DNA from: Methylobacterium sp. E-066
Lineage (GTDB): Bacteria > Pseudomonadota > Alphaproteobacteria > Rhizobiales > Beijerinckiaceae
DNA: 64,000 bases
Direction: 5' to 3'
Assembly (NCBI RefSeq): GCF_022829635.1
Contig: NZ_JAKSYO010000042.1
Span: 39,890-103,889 of the forward strand
Under the pieces are notes generated by a model that was not told where the DNA came from, did no database searches, and saw nothing but the letters and a program-made list of their open reading frames with translations. Positions 53,956-61,927 of the stretch are shown here, in pieces; positions within the stretch are counted from its first letter, which is position 1, and every line of letters starts with the position of its first letter. Position numbers and translations under genes: made by a program.

Positions 53956-54821
53956 GCAGCGCTCGCTCCGAGACCCTGCGGGCGGAGGCCCGGGCCGATC
54001 TCGCCCGCCTGCGCGCCCGCTACCCGGCGCAGTTCCGGACGGATGCCGGCGCGCGGCTGCGCGTGGTGGTGATCCTCGGCGGCCTGATCGGGCTCGCCGG
54101 CTTCGGCGCCTGGCAGTTCGAGATGTCGCCGGCGCGCATCCTCTTCGGCCTCGGGCGGCTCGGCTCCTTTGCGGTGCTGATGCTGCCGCCGTCGCCCGAG
54201 GGCCATCTCGGCACCTTCCTGCACGCGTTGGGCGAGACGCTCGGCATCGCCTTCCTGGGTACCCTGACGGCGGCGATCCTGGCCTTTCCGGTGGCGCTGC
54301 TGGCCGCCCGCAACGTCGTGCCCAACCCGTTCGCGCATTTCGCCGTGCGCCGGGGCCTCGACGTGATACGCTCCGTGGACACGCTGATCTGGGCGCTGAT
54401 CTGGATCAACGTCGTCGGCCTCGGCCCGTTCGCGGGCATGCTCGCCATCGCGTGCTCGGATTTCGGGGCGTTCGGCAAGCTGTTCTCGGAGGCGATCGAG
54501 ACCTGCGACCGGCGGCCCGGGGAGGGCGTCGTCGCCTCGGGCGGCTCGGCCCTGCACCGCATCCGCTTCGGGCTGATCCCCGGGGTGCTGCCGGTCCTGG
54601 CGAGCCAGGTGCTGTATTTCTTCGAATCGAACACCCGCTCGGCCACGATCATCGGCATCGTCGGGGCGGGCGGCATCGGCCAGTACCTCACCGAGCTGAT
54701 CCGCGTGCTGGAGCTGAAGCAGGTCGCCTTCCTGGTGCTGATGATCCTCGCCACCGTGGCGGCGATCGACTGGGTCTCGACCCGCCTGCGCCGGGCGATC
54801 ATCGGGCCGGCGGCGCGCTAA
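53952..54821 (+). CDS. phnE: Phosphonate ABC transporter permease PhnE, copy 2
   Basis: A 289-residue permease of the PhnE family, distinct from copy 1 but with the same motifs (HALGETLGIAFLGTLTAAILAFPVALLAARNVVPN, FGAFGKLFSEAIETCDRRPGEGVVASGGSALHRIRFGLIPGVLPVLAS, SATIIGIVGAGGIGQYLTELI). The first 50 residues are polar. It probably forms a heterodimer with copy 1 in one importer. It is translationally coupled to copy 1 and converges on phnF, ending 6 bases before it. Confidence 0.92.
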   Translation: MSSARSETLRAEARADLARLRARYPAQFRTDAGARLRVVVILGGLIGLAGFGAWQFEMSPARILFGLGRLGSFAVLMLPPSPEGHLGTFLHALGETLGIAFLGTLTAAILAFPVALLAARNVVPNPFAHFAVRRGLDVIRSVDTLIWALIWINVVGLGPFAGMLAIACSDFGAFGKLFSEAIETCDRRPGEGVVASGGSALHRIRFGLIPGVLPVLASQVLYFFESNTRSATIIGIVGAGGIGQYLTELIRVLELKQVAFLVLMILATVAAIDWVSTRLRRAIIGPAAR

Positions 54822-54827
54822 TCAGCG

Positions 54828-55571
54828 TCAACCGCCGATCACCAGCTCGACCCGGTCGGCGGCGAACAGGGTGCGGTTCGCTTGGATCGGCAGGCCCGCG
54901 GAGTCGATGTTGACGCTCGACACCACCATGACGACCCGCCCGGGGGCGATGTCGAGGCGCTCCGCCTCCTGGGCGTCGGCCGGCCGGGCGCGGATCCGCG
55001 TCGAGAGCCGGGTGTAGTCGTGGACCCCGCAGGCCGCGAACGCCCGGGTGATCGAGCCGCGCTCGGCATAGGCCGCGGCGAAGCCGGAGAAGCGCGGCAG
55101 GGGCAGCCAGGTCTGGGCGGTCGAGATCGGGGCATCGTCCGCCCGGTGGATCGTCAGCAGTTCGAGGATCGGCGCGCCGGGCTGGATCGCCAGTGCCGCC
55201 GCCTGCTTGGGGCCGGCCGGGACGGTGGCGGCGGCGAGCAGGTCGCCCCAGGCCTCGCGCCCCGCCCCGGTGACGATCTCGGAGAAGCGGGTTCGCGGGC
55301 CGATCGGATAGGCCAGCGGCGCCTCCTCGACGAAGGTGCCGCGTCCCTGGCTGGCACGCACCAGGCCGCCCTCCGCCAGGGCGGCCAGCGCCCGCCGCAC
55401 CGTGTGCCGGTTGACGGCGAAGCGCGCGGCCAGCGCCGCCTCGGTCGGCATCTGCTGGCCCGGGGCGTAACGCCCGGCCGCGATGTCGGCCGTCAGCGCG
55501 TCGGCGATCTGCCGCCACGCCGTCAGCCCCTCGCCCCGGACGAGGCCGGGCGCCTGCTCCTGTGCATCCAT
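54828..55571 (-). CDS. phnF: Phosphonate regulator PhnF (GntR/HutC family)
   Basis: A 247-residue GntR regulator of the HutC subgroup. The winged HTH holds RYAPGQQMPTEAALAARFAVNRHTVRRALAALAEGGLVRASQGRGTFVEEAPL, and the UTRA sensor half holds PILELLTIHRADDAPISTAQTWLPLPRFSGFA and NIDSAGLPIQANRTLFAADRVELVI. It probably represses the divergent phnG-N operon through the palindrome at 55607-55630. A TTG 12 bases upstream is an alternative start. It converges with phnE. Confidence 0.9.
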   Translation of the reverse strand: MDAQEQAPGLVRGEGLTAWRQIADALTADIAAGRYAPGQQMPTEAALAARFAVNRHTVRRALAALAEGGLVRASQGRGTFVEEAPLAYPIGPRTRFSEIVTGAGREAWGDLLAAATVPAGPKQAAALAIQPGAPILELLTIHRADDAPISTAQTWLPLPRFSGFAAAYAERGSITRAFAACGVHDYTRLSTRIRARPADAQEAERLDIAPGRVVMVVSSVNIDSAGLPIQANRTLFAADRVELVIGG

Positions 55572-55572
55572 G

Positions 55573-55590
55573 CTGTCATCCAAACTTCAT
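55573..55590 (+). promoter_or_regulatory. Possible Pho box at the phnF/phnG divergence
   Basis: CTGTCAT followed by CCAA and ACTTCAT: the first heptamer matches the PhoB consensus CTGTCAT exactly and the second partly (4 of 7), with the correct 4-base spacing. It overlaps the 5' end of phnF. The same spacer CCAA occurs ahead of phnC. Phosphate control of the C-P lyase locus is well known, so the site is plausible. Confidence 0.45.
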
Positions 55591-55606
55591 TTGCGCCCGG
55601 CACGCT

Positions 55607-55630
55607 AGTTGTCTACACGACTAGACAACT
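55607..55630 (+). promoter_or_regulatory. Palindromic operator, likely PhnF-binding
   Basis: A perfect inverted repeat with 9-base arms: AGTTGTCTA, six-base spacer CACGAC, TAGACAACT. It lies between the divergent phnF and phnG starts, 20 bases before phnG. GntR/HutC-type regulators bind palindromes of this kind (GTCTA...TAGAC). PhnF is the obvious binder, giving joint control of phnF and the phnGHIJKLMN operon. Confidence 0.72.
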
Positions 55631-55650
55631 GACCGACAGAGGGATTCGCG

Positions 55651-56118
55651 ATGGCGACGAGCCCACTTCAACCGGACCCCGAGGAGATCGCGGCCCGGCA
55701 GGCCGTGATGGCGCTTTGCGCCGATGTCAGCCGAGACGACCTCGACGCCGCCCTGCGGGCCCTCGAAGCGCCCGCCGTGGAGGATCTGCGTCCGCCGGAA
55801 ACCGGTCTGGTGATGGCCACGGGCCGCATCGGCGGCGACGGGCGGCCGTTCAACCTCGGTGAGGTCAGCGTGACCCGGGCGGCGATCCGGTTGCCGGACG
55901 GGGCTACCGGCTTCGCCTACCATCTCGGCCGCGACCGCACGAAGGCGCGGCTCGCCGCGACCCTCGACGCGCTCTGGCAGGATCCGGCCCGGCGCGCCCG
56001 GGTCGAAGCGGCGCTGGAACCCGCAGCCCGGCGGGCCGACGCCAACCGTCGGCAGGCGGCACGGCGCACCGCCGCCACCCGGGTCGAGTTTCTGACCGTC
56101 GCCCGCGGGGAGGATTGA
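55651..56118 (+). CDS. phnG: C-P lyase core subunit PhnG
   Basis: A 155-residue C-P lyase component. RQAVMALCADVSRDDLDAALRALEAPAVEDLRPPETGLVMATGRIGGDGRPFNLGEVSVTRAAIRLPDGATGFAYHLGRDRTKARLAATLDAL is the PhnG family signature. In E. coli PhnG, H, I and J form the core complex that converts phosphonate to ribosyl triphosphate conjugate and on to alkane. It opens the operon. The C-terminal half is arginine/alanine-rich. Confidence 0.94.
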   Translation: MATSPLQPDPEEIAARQAVMALCADVSRDDLDAALRALEAPAVEDLRPPETGLVMATGRIGGDGRPFNLGEVSVTRAAIRLPDGATGFAYHLGRDRTKARLAATLDALWQDPARRARVEAALEPAARRADANRRQAARRTAATRVEFLTVARGED

Positions 56119-56120
56119 CC

Positions 56121-56708
56121 ATGCTCGCACCCGGCTTCGCCGATCCGGTCCACGACGCGCAGGGCACGTTCCGCGCCGTGATGGACGCGCTCGCCCGCCC
56201 CGGCCTGCTCCAGCGGCTCGACGCCGGGCTGGAACCCCCCACGCCACTGACCCCGGAACTCGCCGCCATCGCGCTGGCGCTCACCGATGCCGACACGCCG
56301 GTCTGGCTCGATGCCGGCCTCGCGGCCGCGCCCGAGGTCGCGGCCTATCTGCGCTTCCACACCGGGGCGCCGCTCACCGACGACCCGGCCCGGGCGGCCT
56401 TCGCGCTCATCCGCGATCCGGCGCGCTGCCCGCCGCTCGCCCGGTTCGCGCAAGGCACCCCGGCCTATCCCGACACGTCGACCACCCTGGTGTTCGCCCA
56501 CGACGCGATCACGAGCGGGGAGGGGCTGAACCTCGCCGGCCCCGGCATCAACGGTATGACGCGGATCGCGCTCACGCCCCTGCCGGACAGCTTCGTCGCG
56601 CAGCGCGCCGAGAACCGGGCGGGCTTCCCGCTCGGGGTCGACCTGATTCTCGCCGCCCCCGGCTTGGTGGCCGGGCTCCCGCGCTCCACCGCCGTTACGG
56701 AAAGCTGA
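56121..56708 (+). CDS. phnH: C-P lyase core subunit PhnH
   Basis: A 195-residue PhnH. LAPGFADPVHDAQGTFRAVMDALARPGLLQRL starts the family fold and GPGINGMTRIALTPLPDSFVAQRAENRAGFPLGVDLILAAPGLVAGLPRST ends it. It is a structural member of the GHIJ core. Its ATG lies 2 bases after the phnG stop, and phnI begins 3 bases after its stop, so the genes are tightly packed. Confidence 0.94.
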   Translation: MLAPGFADPVHDAQGTFRAVMDALARPGLLQRLDAGLEPPTPLTPELAAIALALTDADTPVWLDAGLAAAPEVAAYLRFHTGAPLTDDPARAAFALIRDPARCPPLARFAQGTPAYPDTSTTLVFAHDAITSGEGLNLAGPGINGMTRIALTPLPDSFVAQRAENRAGFPLGVDLILAAPGLVAGLPRSTAVTES

Positions 56709-56711
56709 CCG

Positions 56712-57812
56712 ATGTATGTGGCCGTGAAGGGCGGCGAGGCCGCCATCGACAATGCCCACCGGCTGCTCGCCGAAGCCCGCCGGGGCGACCCGGCCGTGCC
56801 GGAGCTCACCGTCGCGCAGATCCGCGAGCAGATGGCGCTGCTGGTCGACCGGGTGATGGCCGAGGGCTCGCTCTACGATCCCGACCTCGCCGCGCTGGCC
56901 CTCAAGCAGGCCCGCGGCGACGTGGTCGAGGCGGTCTTCCTGGTCCGCGCCTACCGGACGACGCTGCCCCGGTTCGGCGCCTCCAATCCGGTCGATACCG
57001 GCGCCATGACGGTGGCGCGCCGGGTCTCGGCGACCTTCAAGGATCTGCCGGGCGGCCAGGTGCTCGGCCCGACCTTCGACTACACCCACCGGCTGATCGA
57101 CTTCGCCCTCGCCGCCGAGGGCACGGTCGAGCCCGCCGCCGAGGCCGAGCCCCGCGCGGATGCCGGCACCTGCCCGCGGGTCACCGACCTGCTGGCCCAG
57201 GACGGCCTGATCGAGCTCTCGCCCCCGGATGACGGCGCCCCCGTGGGCGACCTCACCCGGGAGCCGGTGGATTACCCGGCCGACCGGGCCCTGCGCCTCC
57301 AGGCCCTGGCCCGGGGCGACGAGGGCTTCGTCCTCGGCCTCGGCTACTCGACCCAGCGCGGTTACGGCCGCACCCACCCGTTCGTGGGCGAGATCCGGGT
57401 CGGCGAGGTGGCGGTGGCGTTCGTCCCCGAGGAGCTCGGCTTCCCGGTGCCGCTGGGCCGGATCCGGCTCACCGAGTGCCAGATGGTCAACCAGTTCAAG
57501 GGCTCGGGCGCGGCGCCGCCCCAGTTCACCCGGGGCTACGGGCTCACCTTCGGGCAGAGCGAACGCAAGGCGATGGCCATGGCCCTGGTCGACCGGGCGC
57601 TGCGGGCGGAAGAGCTCGGTGAGCCGGTGGCGAGCCCGGCCCAGGACCAGGAATTCGTGCTCGCCCATTGCGACAGCCTCCAGGCGACCGGCTTCGTCGA
57701 GCACCTGAAGCTGCCCCACTACGTCGACTTCCAGGCGGAGCTGGAACTGGTCCGGCGCCTGCGCGCCGAGTTTTTTCGAGACTCAGACAGCATGCAGGAG
57801 GCGGCCGAATGA
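56712..57812 (+). CDS. phnI: C-P lyase core subunit PhnI
   Basis: A 366-residue PhnI. MYVAVKGGEAAIDNAHRLLAEARRGD at the N-terminus and DYTHRLIDFALAAEGTVEPAAEAEP, GYGRTHPFVGEIRVGEVAVAFVPEEL and HLKLPHYVDFQAELELVRRLRAE are conserved family stretches. PhnI is a nucleosidase that, with PhnG, H and L, attaches triphosphoribose to the phosphonate. It overlaps phnJ by 4 bases (ATGA). Confidence 0.95.
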   Translation: MYVAVKGGEAAIDNAHRLLAEARRGDPAVPELTVAQIREQMALLVDRVMAEGSLYDPDLAALALKQARGDVVEAVFLVRAYRTTLPRFGASNPVDTGAMTVARRVSATFKDLPGGQVLGPTFDYTHRLIDFALAAEGTVEPAAEAEPRADAGTCPRVTDLLAQDGLIELSPPDDGAPVGDLTREPVDYPADRALRLQALARGDEGFVLGLGYSTQRGYGRTHPFVGEIRVGEVAVAFVPEELGFPVPLGRIRLTECQMVNQFKGSGAAPPQFTRGYGLTFGQSERKAMAMALVDRALRAEELGEPVASPAQDQEFVLAHCDSLQATGFVEHLKLPHYVDFQAELELVRRLRAEFFRDSDSMQEAAE

Positions 57813-58837
57813 GCGCGATAGGGATGCTTCCGCTTGAAGGCGGCGCTCCGGAAGTGGCGCAGGTCCCCTCTCCCGTTCGGGGGAGGGACAGGGTGAGGGA
57901 TACGCCTTATCCGGAAAGACCTGATCCCTCACCCCAACCCTCTCCCGAACGGGAGAGGGGGCCCGGTGCGTCGGAGGCTGGCGAAGCCGGCTACAACTTC
58001 GCCTATCTCGACGAGGGCACGAAGCGGATGATCCGCCGGGCCATCCTCAAAGCCATCGCGGTTCCGGGCTATCAGGTGCCGTTCGCTTCCCGGGAGATGC
58101 CGATGCCCTACGGCTGGGGCACCGGCGGCGTGCAGGTCACGGCGGCGATCCTGGGGCGCTCGGACGTGCTCAAGGTCATCGACCAGGGCGCCGACGACAC
58201 CACCAACGCGGTCTCGATCCGGCGCTTCTTCGCCCGCACCTCTGGGGTCGCCACAACCACCCGGACCACCGAGGCGACGATCATCCAGACCCGCCACCGC
58301 ATCCCGGAGACGCCGCTGCGGGAGGGCCAGACCCTGGTCTACCAGGTGCCGATCCCCGAGCCCCTGCGCTTCCTCGAACCGCGCGAGACCGAGACGCGCC
58401 AACTCCACGCGCTCGCCGAGTACGGCGCCATGCACGTCAAGCTCTACGAGGATATCAGCCGCCACGGCCACATCGCCACCACCTACGCCTACCCGGTGGA
58501 GGTCGCGGGCCGCTACGTGATGGACCCGTCGCCGACGCCGAAATTCGACAACCCCAAGATGGACCAGAGCCCGGCGCTCCAGCTGTTCGGGGCCGGGCGC
58601 GAGCGGCGCATCTACGCGGTGCCGCCCTACACGTCGGTGCGCAGCCTCGACTTCGAGGACCATCCATTCCGGATCCAGGAATTTACCGACCCCTGCGCGC
58701 TGTGCGGCGCCGAGGGCGTCTATCTCGACGAGATGCTGCTCGACGATGCCGGCCGGCGGATGTTCGTCTGCTCGGACACCGACCATTGCGAGGGTCGCCG
58801 CGCGGACGGCCATGTCGGCACGGGAGACGCGGTATGA
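57809..58837 (+). CDS. phnJ: C-P lyase PhnJ with repeat-derived N-terminal extension
   Basis: The radical-SAM enzyme that breaks the C-P bond. GYNFAYLDEGTKRMIRRAILKAIAVPGYQVPF opens the conserved domain at residue 62, and the Fe-S/active-site cysteines CALC and CSDTDHC lie near the C-terminus. Before it are about 55 extra residues that correspond to a copy of interspersed repeat family 1 (57857-57964) translated in frame. The ATGA overlap with phnI is intact and no ATG, GTG or TTG in phase lies after the repeat, so the peptide is probably made. Total length is 342 residues against about 281-290 in typical PhnJ. Confidence 0.93.
   Translation: MSAIGMLPLEGGAPEVAQVPSPVRGRDRVRDTPYPERPDPSPQPSPERERGPGASEAGEAGYNFAYLDEGTKRMIRRAILKAIAVPGYQVPFASREMPMPYGWGTGGVQVTAAILGRSDVLKVIDQGADDTTNAVSIRRFFARTSGVATTTRTTEATIIQTRHRIPETPLREGQTLVYQVPIPEPLRFLEPRETETRQLHALAEYGAMHVKLYEDISRHGHIATTYAYPVEVAGRYVMDPSPTPKFDNPKMDQSPALQLFGAGRERRIYAVPPYTSVRSLDFEDHPFRIQEFTDPCALCGAEGVYLDEMLLDDAGRRMFVCSDTDHCEGRRADGHVGTGDAV
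57857..57964 (+). repeat. Interspersed palindromic repeat, family 1, copy 3 (inside phnJ)
   Basis: CAGGTCCCCTCTCCCGTTCGGGGGAGGG ... CCCTCTCCCGAACGGGAGAGGGG, the same structure and phase as copies at 2339-2474 and 14805-14938. Here it encodes phnJ residues 17-52 (starting AQVPSPVRGRDRVRD, ending PSPERERGP). Confidence 0.88.
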
Positions 58838-59310
58838 TCGGCCTCAGGGTCCGCCGGGCCGAAAAGCCCGATCTTCCCGCGATCCTCCCCCTCTACGCCG
58901 AGCTGAACGGCGGGCGGGTGGCGACCCTCGATCAGGCCGAGGCGCTCCTCGACCGGATCGTCACGGCCTACCCGGATTACGGGGTCTACGCGGCCGAGGT
59001 CGACGGCGCGATCGTCGGCACCTTCTGTCTCGTCATCCTCGACAACATTGCCCATTGGGGCATGCCGTCGGCCCTCGTCGAGAGCGTCGTGGTCTCGTCC
59101 GGGCATCGCGGCGGCGGTCTCGGCCGGGCGATGATGCGGGAGGCGTTCCGCATCGCCCAGGCCCGGGGCTGCTACAAGCTCGCCCTGTCCTCGAATGTCG
59201 ACGCCAAGCCGGCGCACGCCTTCTACGAGAGCCTCGGCTTCGAGCGCTACGGCTACAGCTTCCGTCTCGATCCGCCCTTCGTGCCAGACGCCGCAGAGAT
59301 GACCCGATGA
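58834..59310 (+). CDS. GNAT acetyltransferase inside the phn operon (PhnO-like)
   Basis: A 158-residue GNAT protein. The acetyl-CoA-binding motif A is seen as ESVVVSSGHRGGGLGRAMMREAFRIAQARGC, with KLALSSNVDAKPAHAFYESLGFERYGYSFRLD at the end. It overlaps phnJ and phnK by 4 bases each. A GNAT in this place is consistent with PhnO (aminoalkylphosphonate N-acetyltransferase), but the sequence does not prove the substrate. Confidence 0.8.
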   Translation: MIGLRVRRAEKPDLPAILPLYAELNGGRVATLDQAEALLDRIVTAYPDYGVYAAEVDGAIVGTFCLVILDNIAHWGMPSALVESVVVSSGHRGGGLGRAMMREAFRIAQARGCYKLALSSNVDAKPAHAFYESLGFERYGYSFRLDPPFVPDAAEMTR

Positions 59311-60080
59311 GCGCGCCCCTGCTTCAGGTTCGCGGCCTGACCAAGCGCTACGGCGCCCGCCTCGGCTGCGCTGACGTGTCGTTCGACATCGATCCCGGCG
59401 AAGTGCTGGCGATCGTGGGCGAGTCCGGCTCGGGCAAGTCGACGCTGCTGTCCCTCGTCGCCACCGAGCTCGCCCCGGATGCCGGGACGGTCTCCTACCG
59501 GATGCGCGACGGCGTGCTGCGGGACCTCGCCGACCTGAGCGAGGCTGAGCGCCGGGCGTTGATGCGCACCGACTGGGGCTTCGTGCGCCAGGACGCGGCC
59601 CAGGGCCTGCGCATGGCGGTCTCGGCCGGTGGCAATGTCGGCGAGCGGCTGATGGGGCTCGGCGAGCGCCATTACGGCCGCATCCGCGGGACGGCGCTCG
59701 ACTGGCTCGGCCGGGTCGAGATCGCCGCCGACCGGATCGACGATCCGCCTACGCGCTTCTCCGGCGGCATGCGCCAGCGCCTGCAGATCGCCCGCAACCT
59801 CGTCACCAGCCCGCGCCTCGTGCTGATGGACGAGCCGACCTCGGGCCTCGACGTCTCGGTCCAGGCCCGCCTGCTCGACCTGATCCGGCGGCTCTCGGCC
59901 GAGCTCGGGCTCGCCGTGATCATCGTCACCCACGACCTCGCGGTGGCCCGCCTGCTCTCGCACCGGATCATGGTCATGCGCGCCGGCCGGGTGATCGAGA
60001 CCGGCCTGACCGACCGGGTGCTCGACGACCCCGAGCACGCCTACACCCAGCTCCTCGTCTCCTCGGTGCTCGCCGCATGA
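59307..60080 (+). CDS. phnK: C-P lyase-associated ATPase PhnK
   Basis: A 257-residue ABC-type ATPase that binds the C-P lyase core. The Walker A motif is GESGSGKSTLLSL, the signature FSGGMRQRLQIARNL and Walker B RLVLMDEPTSGLDVS, as in peptide-importer-like ATPases. The upstream frame is spurious; the start is the ATG overlapping the GNAT gene stop by 4 bases. It is coupled to phnL. PhnK probably drives the core complex. Confidence 0.94.
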   Translation: MSAPLLQVRGLTKRYGARLGCADVSFDIDPGEVLAIVGESGSGKSTLLSLVATELAPDAGTVSYRMRDGVLRDLADLSEAERRALMRTDWGFVRQDAAQGLRMAVSAGGNVGERLMGLGERHYGRIRGTALDWLGRVEIAADRIDDPPTRFSGGMRQRLQIARNLVTSPRLVLMDEPTSGLDVSVQARLLDLIRRLSAELGLAVIIVTHDLAVARLLSHRIMVMRAGRVIETGLTDRVLDDPEHAYTQLLVSSVLAA

Positions 60081-60781
60081 CCGCGCTTCTGACCTTCCAG
60101 GATGTCTCCAAGAGCTTCACCCTGCACCTGCGCGGCGGCGTCGTGCTTCCGGTGGTGGGGGGCGTCAGTCTCTCGGTGGCGCCGGGCGAATGCGTGGTGC
60201 TGGGCGGCCCCTCGGGGGCGGGCAAGTCCTCGCTCCTCAAGATGGCCTACGGCAACTATCGCTGCGATGCCGGCGCGATCCTGGTCCGCGACGGAGACGC
60301 CGTGGTGGACGTGGTGCGGGCCGACCCGCGGGTCATGCTGTCCCTGCGGGCGCGGGTCATCGCCTACGTGTCGCAGTTCCTGCGGGTGATCCCCCGGGTC
60401 TCGGCCCTCGACGTGGTCGAGGCCGCCGGCCGCGAGGGCGGCCTGTCCGAGGATGAGGCCCGGGCACGGGCAAAAAATCTGCTCGCCCGGCTCAACCTAC
60501 CCGAACGGCTCTGGAGCCTGCCGCCGGCAACCTTCTCCGGCGGCGAGCAGCAGCGGGTGAACATCGCCCGGGGGCTGATCGCCGACCGGCCGCTGCTGCT
60601 GCTCGACGAGCCCACCGCGTCGCTCGATGCCAGCAACCGCGCCGTGGTGGCCGAGCTTGTCCGCGAGAAGCTGGCCGCCGGGGCCGGCGTGCTCGGCATC
60701 TTCCACGACAGCGAGATGCGCGACGCTGTGGCGACCCGAATCATCGACGTGACGCGCTTCGCGCAAGCGCGGGCAGCCTGA
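60077..60781 (+). CDS. phnL: C-P lyase-associated ATPase PhnL
   Basis: A 234-residue ABC-type ATPase, less like transporters. Walker A GGPSGAGKSSLLKMAYGNYRCDAG, signature FSGGEQQRVNIARGL and RPLLLLDEPTASLDA are present, with MLSLRARVIAYVSQFLRVIPRVSALDVV unique to PhnL. It works with PhnG, H and I in triphosphoribosyl transfer. It overlaps phnK by 4 bases and precedes phnM by 9 bases. Confidence 0.94.
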   Translation: MTALLTFQDVSKSFTLHLRGGVVLPVVGGVSLSVAPGECVVLGGPSGAGKSSLLKMAYGNYRCDAGAILVRDGDAVVDVVRADPRVMLSLRARVIAYVSQFLRVIPRVSALDVVEAAGREGGLSEDEARARAKNLLARLNLPERLWSLPPATFSGGEQQRVNIARGLIADRPLLLLDEPTASLDASNRAVVAELVREKLAAGAGVLGIFHDSEMRDAVATRIIDVTRFAQARAA

Positions 60782-60790
60782 GGAGTTCCG

Positions 60791-61927
60791 ATGAGCGACC
60801 TGATCCTCGAGAACGCGATCCTGGTCCTGCCGGATCGAGTCGAGCACGGCTGGCTCGCCGTGACCGACGGCCTCATCGCGGAGATCGGCACCGGGCGCGC
60901 ACCCGGGCGCGGCCTCGACCTCGGCGGCGACCACCTGATCCCCGGGCTGATCGAGCTGCACACCGACCATCTCGAAAGCCATTTCGCGCCCCGGCCCAAG
61001 GTCCGCTGGCATCCCCTCGGCGCGGTGCTGGCCTACGACGCGCAGATCACCGCCTCGGGCATCACCACGGTGTTCGATTCCCTGCGCGCCGGCAGCGATC
61101 CAGACGGCAGCGGCCTCGGCTCCGAGCTGAAGCAGCTCGCCGCGGCGATCGACACCGCGCGCGCCGGCAACCTGTTCCGGGCCGAGCACTTCACGCATCT
61201 GCGCTGCGAACTGCCCTCGGCGGACGTGCTCGACACGGTGGCGGAGTTCAACGCGCGCTACCCGATCGGCCTGATCTCGCTGATGGACCACACGCCGGGC
61301 CAGCGCCAGTTCCGCGACATGGAGAAATACTTCACCTATGCCACGCGGGGCGGCCGCACCCTGGAGGAGATCCGGCTCAACACCGAGCGCAAGATCCGGG
61401 AGGGGCAGGCGCTGAACGGCCGCAACCGTCCGGCCCTGGTCCAGTTCGCGCAGGAGATGGGCATCCCCCTGGCGAGCCACGACGACACCACCCTGGCCGA
61501 TGTCGAGCTCGCCGCCGGGGAGGGGGTGGCGCTGGCCGAGTTCCCGACCACCCTGGAGGCCGCCGAAGCCGCCCATGGCCGCGGGATCACCGTGATGATG
61601 GGGGCGCCGAACCTGATCCGCGGCGGCTCGCATTCCGGCAACGTCGCCGCCCTGGCGCTGGCCGAGGCCGGCCATCTCGACATCCTGTCGTCGGATTACG
61701 TGCCGGCGAGCCTGCTGATGGCGGCCTTCCTGCTGCCCGAGCAGGCGCCCGCAATCACGCTGCCGCAGGCGCTGGCCACCGTCACGGCCAATCCCGCCCG
61801 CGCCACCGGCCTGACCGACCGCGGCGCCCTGCAGCCCGGCCTGAGGGCCGACCTCGTGCGGGTCCAGCGCGCCGAAGGGGTGCCGGTGGTCCGGGAGGTC
61901 TGGCGCGCCGGCCTGCGGGTCGCCTGA
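60791..61927 (+). CDS. phnM: Ribosyl-triphosphate pyrophosphohydrolase PhnM
   Basis: A 378-residue amidohydrolase-fold enzyme that removes pyrophosphate from the ribosyl triphosphate phosphonate. LIPGLIELHTDHLESHFAPRPKVRW holds metal-binding His residues; LASHDDTTLADVELAAGEGVALAEFPTTLEAAEAA and DILSSDYVPASLL near the C-terminus are also conserved. A GAGG site is 6 bases ahead of the ATG. It overlaps phnN by 1 base. Confidence 0.95.
   Translation: MSDLILENAILVLPDRVEHGWLAVTDGLIAEIGTGRAPGRGLDLGGDHLIPGLIELHTDHLESHFAPRPKVRWHPLGAVLAYDAQITASGITTVFDSLRAGSDPDGSGLGSELKQLAAAIDTARAGNLFRAEHFTHLRCELPSADVLDTVAEFNARYPIGLISLMDHTPGQRQFRDMEKYFTYATRGGRTLEEIRLNTERKIREGQALNGRNRPALVQFAQEMGIPLASHDDTTLADVELAAGEGVALAEFPTTLEAAEAAHGRGITVMMGAPNLIRGGSHSGNVAALALAEAGHLDILSSDYVPASLLMAAFLLPEQAPAITLPQALATVTANPARATGLTDRGALQPGLRADLVRVQRAEGVPVVREVWRAGLRVA

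Noticed and set aside
55917..57719. 600-codon antisense frame over phnG-H-I
   Set aside because: Shadow of conserved phn genes; no ribosome site or family.
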